Of a DNA stretch of 26,046 bases, positions 1 through 7,900 are shown in pieces (the first letter of the stretch is position 1; each line of letters starts with the position of its first letter). Origin of the DNA: CAYUQT01 sp964596165. GTDB lineage: Bacteria; Planctomycetota; Phycisphaerae; UBA1845; JAFGLZ01. Position numbers and translations under genes: made by a program. The notes beneath the pieces are model-generated. The model made no database searches. It saw only the letters and a program-made list of their open reading frames with translations, and was not told where the DNA came from. The stretch is taken from contig CAZQTW010000083.1 in NCBI GenBank assembly GCA_964596165.1, forward strand, positions 1 to 26,046, in the 5' to 3' direction.

Positions 1-37
1 CTTTGACCCGAACCTACGCACCGAGTACATTCTCCGC

Positions 38-2323
38 ATGTTCGGACGGCTTGGACGATCCGTGGCCCGGCATCCGGTTCTCTGGATCATCGGGTGGATT
101 CTGTTCATTGCGGCGCTCGCGACGTGCGCGCCGCCTATGAATAAACTGATCCACAGCGAGCCCGACACACTTCTGCCTAAGAACGCCCCAAGCAATGCGG
201 CATTCGAATTCCTTTTGGAAGCCTTCCCCCAAACGGCATCGCGTAGCCAAATCATCGTCGTTATCCATCGCCCAACTGGGCTGACCAAAGACGACAGGAC
301 CTACATGCGCGAGTTCTCGAATCGCCTCATGGAGGAAGCCCAACACCGCCGCACATCGCACAACAAAGCGGACGCCTGGCACGTCGTGTCTCCCGAGCTC
401 CAACCCCTGCTGGCTGCCAAGTTGATCAGCCGGGACAACCAAGTCGGACTGATTCTGATCAACCTGTCGGTCAACTTCGTGACGGAGCGCGCAAAGCAGT
501 CGGTGGAGAGGACGGAGCAGATCGCCCAGATCGGTCTTCCTTCCGGCTTGAGGGTGGAAGTGACCGGTTCGGCCGGCGTCGGACGCGATTACGCAACGGT
601 GGCCAAACAGGCACTGGATCGAACCATGTGGGTCACCGTGGTGGCGGTCACGTTGATCCTGGCCGTCGTCTACCGATCCCCCCTGGCCGCGGCGGTGCCG
701 CTCTTCTCCATCGGCCTGAGCGTCTTCGGCGCGTTCCAGGTGCTCAGTCTGCTCGCATGGGCCGGCTGGAGCGTTTCCTCCATCGAGAAGATGTTTACGG
801 TCGTCCTGTTGTTCGGCGCAGGAACCGACTACGCCCTCTTCTGGATCGCACGCTATCGCGAGGAACGGCTCTCGCACATCGACCACATCGTGGCGGCGTC
901 ACGTACGATGGCCGCGGTAGGACCCGCGATCGTCGCCAGCGCCGGTACGATCATCTTCGGCCTGGCCATGCTCATTGCGGCGGACTTCGTTCTGAGCCAC
1001 AACGCCGGGGAAGTCCTCGGACCGGTGTTGGCCTTGGCGCTGGCCGCCTCGCTGAGCCTCGCGCCGGCAATGGCCGTGGTGATGGGCAACAAGCTGTTCT
1101 GGCCCGGCCGTCTGATCAACAAGGGTGTCATCGGCCAGCAGAACATATGGCCACGATTGGCCAAGCTTGTGGTTGCCCGACCGGGGGCGGTTCTGATCGG
1201 CGGACTCGCACTCCTGGCGATACCCATCTGGACTGCCATGCACATGAAGTTTCGGTACGATACGATCGCCGAGTTGCCGTCGGGATGCCCATCCACGCGG
1301 GGCGCCGCAATGGCCCAGGCCCACTTCCCTCCGGGCGAGGCGTTCGTCACCACGATGTCGGTGCAACATCCGAGGCTATCGGATGCCGCATTGGCCAGGG
1401 AATTCAGCCGGCAGTTGACCGCCGAACTGACGTCCATCCGTCCCGTTAGCGATGTACGAAGTCTCACCGAGCCGCTCGGCCTGAGGGACAAGGACGTTCG
1501 AGAACGAGGTCGCTTGATTTCCGTCTTGGCGGGCGACCGCGTTGCCAACGAGTATCTGTCAAACCACAGCCACGCTTTGCGTTTTGACATCGTGTTGGAC
1601 AGCCAACCCTTTGTCGACCCGGCCTTCGACGCCATTGAGGCGGCCCTCAGGCGCGCCACCAAGATGGCCGACCAGATGCTGGGCACCGGCGCAAAAGTCC
1701 TGGCTTCGGGACTGACGCCGTACATGATCGATATCCGAACGTACAGTATTTCCGATCACCGACGCGTGACCCTCTTGGTTGTTACCGTCATTCTGATCAT
1801 CGTCGTGGTACTCACTCGCGACCTGGCACTGTCGATCTTCATGCTGGTGGCCACGTTGATCACCTACTTGGCGACGCTCGGCATCTGTGAATGGGTATTC
1901 GTCGGGCTGCTGGGTCAGGCCGGTGTGGATTGGAAGGCCAAGTTGTTCCTATTCGTGATCATTGTAGCTGTCGGACAAGACTACAACATATTCCTCGTCA
2001 CGCGGCTATCCCAGGAGGAAAAACGCTTTGGACACCGGGAAGCGGCGGAACGGGCGATTGTACGGACCGGATCGATCATCAGTAGTTGCGGCGTGATCAT
2101 GGCCGCCACGTTGGGTTCACTAATGGTCAGTGGCCTCAAGTTGATGGAACAGCTGGGGTTCGCAATGTCGGCGGGGATCCTGATCGACACCTTCCTGGTC
2201 AGACCGCTGCTCATCCCGGCGTTTCACCTGCTACGAATCCGATTGATGGGACGTGAAAAGGCAACGCGACCGATAGCCGCCGGATTCCTCAATGTCCTCT
2301 CCGACGAGGCCCGTCGCGACTGA
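38..2323 (+). CDS. MMPL/RND-family membrane exporter
   Basis: A 761-residue inner-membrane protein of the RND superfamily, MMPL type, which use the proton gradient to move lipids or hydrophobic molecules. The duplicated layout is visible: TM1 near residues 12-32, a large extracytoplasmic domain, five clustered helices (about 194-350), then TM7 near 380-400, a second extracytoplasmic domain and a final helix cluster (about 575-745). Helix 4 carries the family motif FGAGTDY (residues 259-265), and the second half has the matching VGQDY (645-649). D264 and D648 are the likely proton-relay residues. The ATG at 38 gives a typical MMPL N-terminus (MFGRLGRSVARHPVLW), but no clear ribosome site precedes it and the frame stays open to the window edge, so the true start could lie upstream. 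The substrate cannot be read from sequence. An MsbA-like exporter follows, so lipid traffic is a reasonable inference. Confidence 0.9.
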   Translation: MFGRLGRSVARHPVLWIIGWILFIAALATCAPPMNKLIHSEPDTLLPKNAPSNAAFEFLLEAFPQTASRSQIIVVIHRPTGLTKDDRTYMREFSNRLMEEAQHRRTSHNKADAWHVVSPELQPLLAAKLISRDNQVGLILINLSVNFVTERAKQSVERTEQIAQIGLPSGLRVEVTGSAGVGRDYATVAKQALDRTMWVTVVAVTLILAVVYRSPLAAAVPLFSIGLSVFGAFQVLSLLAWAGWSVSSIEKMFTVVLLFGAGTDYALFWIARYREERLSHIDHIVAASRTMAAVGPAIVASAGTIIFGLAMLIAADFVLSHNAGEVLGPVLALALAASLSLAPAMAVVMGNKLFWPGRLINKGVIGQQNIWPRLAKLVVARPGAVLIGGLALLAIPIWTAMHMKFRYDTIAELPSGCPSTRGAAMAQAHFPPGEAFVTTMSVQHPRLSDAALAREFSRQLTAELTSIRPVSDVRSLTEPLGLRDKDVRERGRLISVLAGDRVANEYLSNHSHALRFDIVLDSQPFVDPAFDAIEAALRRATKMADQMLGTGAKVLASGLTPYMIDIRTYSISDHRRVTLLVVTVILIIVVVLTRDLALSIFMLVATLITYLATLGICEWVFVGLLGQAGVDWKAKLFLFVIIVAVGQDYNIFLVTRLSQEEKRFGHREAAERAIVRTGSIISSCGVIMAATLGSLMVSGLKLMEQLGFAMSAGILIDTFLVRPLLIPAFHLLRIRLMGREKATRPIAAGFLNVLSDEARRD

Positions 2324-2423
2324 TCACGGCCGGTGCGGATCCACATACCGTGCGTCTCCTCGGGAGTCCTCAAGCGAATCCGGGGACTTCCTTCGCTCCT
2401 GGGGTCCGTCCGGCAGTTTGGTC

Positions 2424-2452
2424 GTGACCCCCCGTCGATTTCCTGCTATACT
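2424..2452 (+). promoter_or_regulatory. Putative sigma70 promoter for the ABC exporter
   Basis: A -35-like GTGACC (2424-2429) is separated by 17 bases from TATACT (2447-2452), which is preceded by TGC to give an extended -10. It lies in the 190-base gap after the MMPL gene and would start transcription near 2459, about 55 bases before the ABC gene. This suggests that the ABC gene need not depend on read-through. It is a pattern match only. Confidence 0.5.
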
Positions 2453-2513
2453 ACCGCTTTTGGCGCGGTTGATGTGTTGTTCATAAGGGGGGTGCTGAAA
2501 GGCATTCGGTACG

Positions 2514-4694
2514 TTGCCGCAAGGGAAATCGACAAGGAGACTCCCTGACTTCCTGCCCCACTTCCGCAGGAGCCTGGACTTCGTCTGGCCACACAAGCGG
2601 TTGATCGTCGTGTCTTGCGTGGCCGTCGTGGGCATAAGCGTCTTCTATACGGCGAGCATTTCGTCGATCGCCCCGTTCTTGAAGATACTTTTCGCGCAAT
2701 ACGAGACGATGGCCGATTGGGTGTATCGAAGCCATACGTCGCATCGGTTGCACGCAACCATCCCGCCGGATGTGGGGCGCGATCCTCAGACCGGTCGGTC
2801 CCTCAAGTCCGGCATCCTTCTTACGGACGTCGACGAGCGCAGCCCCATCTCACACTTGGCGCAGGGCGGCGACCGTATTCTGAAGATCGACGGAAAGACC
2901 GGCGACCACTACGAAATGCTGCGCATTCTGTCCAGCGTGCCGAATGGCCGTGAAATCCCCATCGTCATTGAGGCGGCTTCGGGGCAACAGAAGCAAGGCA
3001 CGTGTGTGCCCCGGGATGCGAAGCGGTACACGGTCTACCTGGCGAAGCTGGCCAATTACCTGCCGGCCGATCGGGACCCCGCCAGCAAGATCAGGACGCT
3101 CGCCATCATCATGGGACTCCTGGTCATTGTCGAGATTCTGGGCGGATTCTGCCGGTTCTTCCAAGAGTACATGGAGAACGTGATCGGCAATCGAGCGCTA
3201 ATCGACATCCGGACGAAGGGCTACGCGAACATGCTTCGCCTGCCGATGGCGTGGTTCAGCCGGCAACAGGCGGGGGACACGCTATCCCGGTTTGCCCGTG
3301 ATTCCACGATTGTCGAGGTCGGAATATCAACCCTGTTCGGTAAGGTGCTGCGAGAGCCCTTCAAGGCGGTGGGCGTGCTCATTTTCGCGGCGATGGTCAG
3401 TCCGTACTTGCTGATCGTCATCGGCCTCATCACGCCGATTGCCGCCGTGGCCATCCGCAAACTCGGCAAGGTCATTCGTCGCGCTCAGAAGCGGGCGTTG
3501 ATCGCCTGGGGCGGACTTGTCGACATGCTCGAGGAAAAGATTGCCGGCATCCGAATCGTGAAGGGCTACCACATGGAGCGCCGCGAGGCACTGACCTTCT
3601 TCCGGCAACATCGGCAGTTGATGAAACAGCAACTCAAGATCGCCATGATCGATGCGGCGGTTTCGCCCATCCTCGAAGTGCTGGGCATGCTGGCTGTGGG
3701 CAGCATCTCCGTTGCGGGGGGATACCTGGTGTTCCGCGGCCGCCTGGATGCGGAGATGTTCTTCGCCCTGGTAGCCTGCATCGCCGGGATGTTCGACCCG
3801 ATCCGCAAGCTGGCGAATGTCAACAACCGGCTCCAAACCGCCGACGCGGCCGCCCAGCGTCTGTTTGAGATCATTGATATGGCGCCGGAAGAGGTCGCCG
3901 ACGGCCGGACCGTCTTGCCCCCGTTGCCCGAGATTCGGGAGAGCATCGAGTTCCGGAATCTGACCTTCGCCTATCCGGCCAACCCCGACAAGCCGGTGCT
4001 GGTTGACGTCAATCTCAAGGTTCGGGCGGGCGAGATCGTCGCCATCGTGGGTCCCAACGGAAGCGGAAAGACAACGCTGTGCAGCCTGTTGATGAGGTTC
4101 TACCAACCCGATCGCGGGCAGATACTCATCGACGGCGTGGACATTGCCACTATTTCCGTCGGCAGCCTCCGCGGACAGATTGGCCTGGTGACACAAGATA
4201 CCGTGATTTTCACGGACACCGCCAAGGCGAATATCGCGTACGGTCAGCGAGAGGCTACCGACGAGCAGATCCTCTCCGCCGCGCGAACCGCCTACGCCGA
4301 CGAATTCATCCGGGAACTCCGTAGCGAGCAGGGCAAAGAGGTCCGAACCGGCTACGAGGCCATCATCAGCGATCGATCGCTGTCGGGAGGTCAGAAGCAG
4401 CGAATCGCCATCGCCCGGGCGGTCTTGCGCGATCCGAAGATCCTGGTTTTCGACGAGGCCACCAGTCAGATCGACTCCGACAGCGAGATGAAGATCCAGC
4501 GGGCTTTGCACAAGATCATGCACGGCCGCACGACATTTGTGATCGCTCACCGTTTCAGCACGATCAACCAGGCGCAGCGCATCGTCGTGATGGACGCCGG
4601 TCGTATCGTGGCCGTCGGCACCCACGAGACGCTCGTGGAAAGCTGTCCCCTCTACCGCACGCTTTACGAAACGCAGTTCCGAGAGGCCGTCTAG
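2514..4694 (+). CDS. MsbA-like ABC exporter with inserted PDZ-like domain
   Basis: A 726-residue half-transporter with fused membrane and ATPase domains, expected to act as a homodimer exporting a lipid or other amphiphile. TM1 is at about residues 25-45 and TM2 at about 193-213. The intervening loop, short in MsbA, is about 150 residues here. Residues 97-157 look like a PDZ domain (VDERSPISHLAQGGDRIL followed by KIDGK). The remaining helices run to about residue 430. The ATPase domain has Walker A GPNGSGKTT (513-521), Q-loop Q561, signature LSGGQ (623-627), Walker B ending D647-E648 and H-loop H679, so it should be catalytically complete. The start is a TTG, the first possible start after an in-frame TGA at 2496-2498; an AAGG lies 12 bases upstream. 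A slightly later CTG start cannot be excluded. The family is secure but the substrate is unknown. Confidence 0.92.
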   Translation: MPQGKSTRRLPDFLPHFRRSLDFVWPHKRLIVVSCVAVVGISVFYTASISSIAPFLKILFAQYETMADWVYRSHTSHRLHATIPPDVGRDPQTGRSLKSGILLTDVDERSPISHLAQGGDRILKIDGKTGDHYEMLRILSSVPNGREIPIVIEAASGQQKQGTCVPRDAKRYTVYLAKLANYLPADRDPASKIRTLAIIMGLLVIVEILGGFCRFFQEYMENVIGNRALIDIRTKGYANMLRLPMAWFSRQQAGDTLSRFARDSTIVEVGISTLFGKVLREPFKAVGVLIFAAMVSPYLLIVIGLITPIAAVAIRKLGKVIRRAQKRALIAWGGLVDMLEEKIAGIRIVKGYHMERREALTFFRQHRQLMKQQLKIAMIDAAVSPILEVLGMLAVGSISVAGGYLVFRGRLDAEMFFALVACIAGMFDPIRKLANVNNRLQTADAAAQRLFEIIDMAPEEVADGRTVLPPLPEIRESIEFRNLTFAYPANPDKPVLVDVNLKVRAGEIVAIVGPNGSGKTTLCSLLMRFYQPDRGQILIDGVDIATISVGSLRGQIGLVTQDTVIFTDTAKANIAYGQREATDEQILSAARTAYADEFIRELRSEQGKEVRTGYEAIISDRSLSGGQKQRIAIARAVLRDPKILVFDEATSQIDSDSEMKIQRALHKIMHGRTTFVIAHRFSTINQAQRIVVMDAGRIVAVGTHETLVESCPLYRTLYETQFREAV

Positions 4695-4712
4695 TGCCAT
4701 TTCGATCGGTGC

Positions 4713-4797
4713 GTTTCGTGCAAGTCGTCCGCGCGGAATCCAATCCTGAATCGGAGTCGCAACCGTGAGGAAAGCGGGTAGATCCGGTTCGTCCGCG
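4713..4797 (+). repeat. Diverged intergenic repeat, copy A
   Basis: This segment begins 19 bases after the ABC exporter stop. It aligns without gaps to 25531-25582 over its first 52 bases, with 39 identities counted by hand. Similarity resumes, after small gaps, at a shared GATCCGG and GTCCGC. It is non-coding and its nature is unknown. Confidence 0.5.
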
Positions 4798-4867
4798 CCT
4801 TGACACGGCTTCGATTGAGGAACCTGTTCGCGTACCCGAGCCCATCGGCGCGGCGGGGTCGATGACG

Positions 4868-4898
4868 TTGCCGGCGGGGAACCCGAAATGGGTATACT
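4868..4898 (+). promoter_or_regulatory. Putative promoter for the macroglobulin/pbpC operon
   Basis: TTGCCG (4868-4873) and TATACT (4893-4898) are spaced by 19 bases, which is longer than ideal. Transcription would start near 4905. This falls inside the region that would be coding if translation began at the upstream ATG at 4862, and so supports the downstream start at 4955. Confidence 0.4.
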
Positions 4899-4938
4899 GG
4901 ATGGATGCCGCGTACCTCCACGAACCGGATAGAGGTTC

Positions 4939-4944
4939 AAGGAG
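4939..4944 (+). promoter_or_regulatory. Ribosome binding site deciding the macroglobulin start
   Basis: AAGGAG lies 10 bases before the ATG at 4955. The alternative in-frame ATG at 4862 would add 31 residues without hydrophobic or signal character before the membrane anchor, so 4955 is preferred. Confidence 0.6.
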
Positions 4945-4954
4945 AAGCCGAATC

Positions 4955-7900
4955 ATGCAATGGCCGCTGGCGAAGGGGAGTCCTTGGCGGTTTCGCGTCA
5001 TACTCATTCTCATGAATCTTGTCGGTCTGGTCTGGATCCACCACGATCTGACATCGACGCCCAAGCCGCGCCTGCGAATCCTGGCGGCGCTGCCGGCACG
5101 GGACGTTGACACCACGGACCGGTTCAGCCTGGTCTTCGACGAACCGCTGCAATTGCGGGCGTCGCTCGGGACCGCCTTGATTCAGTCTCCTTTCGTCGTC
5201 AAACCCCAGCCCCCCGGCCGGTGGGTCTGGTCGGAACCGACCCGCCTCGATTTCGTCTTGGACAAGCCGTTGCCGCCCGGGCGAGTCTTTGTGGTTCGTC
5301 CCGCAGCCGATCTCGAATCGCAGACGGGGCGGACGCTCGTCGGACAGTCTGAGTTTCGCTTCGAAACGCACCCCTTAAGATGCCTGGACTGTCGCCTCCA
5401 GACGGCAGACCGCCGGCACGCGAACATCGAGCTGCACTTCAACCAGCCCGTCGATCCGGGAGACCTGCTGCGGAATATGCGGGTGACGGACGCGAAGACT
5501 CGGGCCCGCCTGGAGGCCGAGTGCATGATGCGAGAACCGGCCGAGCGACATGTGATCCGCATCCAACGACCGGGATCCGACAGGGCAAAGATCGAACTGG
5601 CCGCCCTGTTGACCGGAAGCGGCGGGGAACTCGGCCTGGGATCGACGGTAACGCATGAGATCAGAGTGGAGGAGTTGTTCAGGCTGCGGCGAGCCCGCGT
5701 GGAGAAGCCCGGCGTCGAAGAAGACATCGCCGTGGAGCTTCAATTCTCACGCCAACTCGACACGCACAAGCCGCTACCGCAGGTGAATGTCACTCCGACC
5801 GTGGACGACTTGCGGGTAAGTTACACGCACGACGGCTCGGAATTGAGGCTCAAAGGCCGCTTCGCATGCGGGCGGCGATACACCGCTACGGTGGGATTGG
5901 ACGTCGTCTCGGAACGAGGCGAAGGGTTGGGCGAATTCCAAACCGTCAGCTTCACCGTCCCGGACCGCCGACCCGCCATTCGCTTTCCCAACGGCTCGGG
6001 CGTCCTGAGCCCGAAGGGCAACCTTGTCCTGGATCTGACCGTGGCCAACGTCGGCGGGCTGAAGGTTCACGCGTCGCGCGTCCACGCGAACAACCTGTTG
6101 GCACACCTGAGAGAGGCCGATGCGGACGTGACCGCACGATCAGAGGTCGACAAGACCTTTGCCCTCTCGCTGGTTTACAACGAACCCACGAAGTTTGCCC
6201 TGGACCTCAGGCAGCTCATCGGTCGACCGCTGGGGATCTACCACGTCACGGCCGGTGCGACCGACCGGACCTGGACGAGGGACTCGGCGATCGTCGCGGT
6301 GACCGACCTGGCGATCACCTGCAAGCAGGAGCGGGACGGACTGGTCGTCTGGGTCACCTCCCTGAGCCGGGCCGAACCGGTGTCCGAGGCCCGCGTTTCG
6401 GCAATCTCTTACAACAATCAGGTCCTTGGCGGAGGCGTCACCGGTCCGGATGGGATCGCCCGGTTGGAAGTGGCCGAGAATCATCCGGACGGGAAACCCT
6501 GGGTGGTCGTCGCCGAAAAGGGCGAGGACATGAGTTACCTACAGCCCGAGAATCGGCTGTGGGTCATTGACGATGTCGATCAGTCGGGCCGCGATGTCCC
6601 CCGGACGTATGACGTGATGCTTTACACCGAGCGCGGGGTCTATCGTCCCGGCGACACGATTCACCTGACCGGCTTGGTTCGTGACGCAGCGGGCCGGACG
6701 CCACCCGCCTTTCCCCTCTGCCTTCATGTGAAGCGTCCCGACGGCCGCACCATCGCGACGCTGCCGGTGCGGCACGATCCGACATGTCAGGGCATCTTCC
6801 AGGTCGCCTACCCGACGGACGAAAGGGGCCAGACCGGGCCCTACCGATTCGTGGCCTCGCTGCCCGGCGCGAAAGAGACCCTTGGCCAGACGCAAACGCT
6901 GGTCGAGGCCTTCGTGCCGGCCCGCATCGAGGTGAGCGCCGAGCCGAGCAAGGCACGCTATGGGCCGAAAGACAAGGTTGAGATTAAAGCGAGCGTACGA
7001 TACCTCTTCGGCAAACCCGCCGTAGGGTTGACGGCCACGGCTGAGGGCACCTACCGACGCGAGCCGTTCCGATCGGAGCGGTTCCGAGGGTATTCGTTCA
7101 CGCCCCCCGAGGGGGGGGAGCGTCAGGAGATCGAGGAGTCCAAGGCCGTGACGGACGTCAATGGGCAGGCGTTGCTGGCAGTCGTCCCGCCCGGAAACCA
7201 GCCGCCCGGCTGGTGGCGCGGTTCGTTCGCGTTGACCGTCCACGAAGAGGGTGGGCGGTCCGTCTCCAAGAATGTCAGCGTTGTCGCGGACACCGCGGGC
7301 CGACACATCGGTCTTCGGATACCCGAGGGTCGGATTGCCCCGACGGCCAAGCCCTTCAACGTGGACTGGGTTCAGGTGACCGGCGACGACCACCCGGCGG
7401 CCCCCGGCGCGATGCATTACTCGCTGGTCCGCGTCGAATTCGATACGACGCTGGAGAAGATCGATGGCCGGCCCGTTTGGAAATCGACCGAACGTCTGAT
7501 CCCCATCGCCGAAGGAGAGATCGGAAAGGGATCGGAGGCAAAGGCGAAGGGAACGTTGCCGGTCACGTGTCCAAAGCCCGGCGAGTACCGACTGCGAGTG
7601 TCGGACTGTACATCGGGAGGAAGCACCTCTCAGGTCGAGTTCTACGCATGCGAGGGCGAAAGCGACCTCCAGAGCGTGACGATGGAGCGCCCGGAGCGGC
7701 TGGAGATCGTGCTCGACAAGGAGAAGTACATTCCGGGGACAAAGGCGAGAGTACTCGTCAGGAGTCCCATCGCGGGAAGGCTGTTGCTGACGGCCGAGAC
7801 GGACAAGGTCATCGACACTCGGGTTGTGGAGTTGAAAAACAATACCGCCGAGGTGGAACTTGTCGTCACCAGTGCGATCCGCGGGGGCGCGTTTGTGACG

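Noticed and set aside
3327..4940. 537-codon open frame antisense to the ABC exporter
   Set aside because: It mirrors the codon structure of a gene with intact ATPase motifs; long antisense frames are expected in GC-rich DNA, and its translation shows no domain.
4862..4954. N-terminal extension of the macroglobulin
   Set aside because: It would cover the promoter-like TATACT and push the membrane anchor inward; AAGGAG supports 4955.
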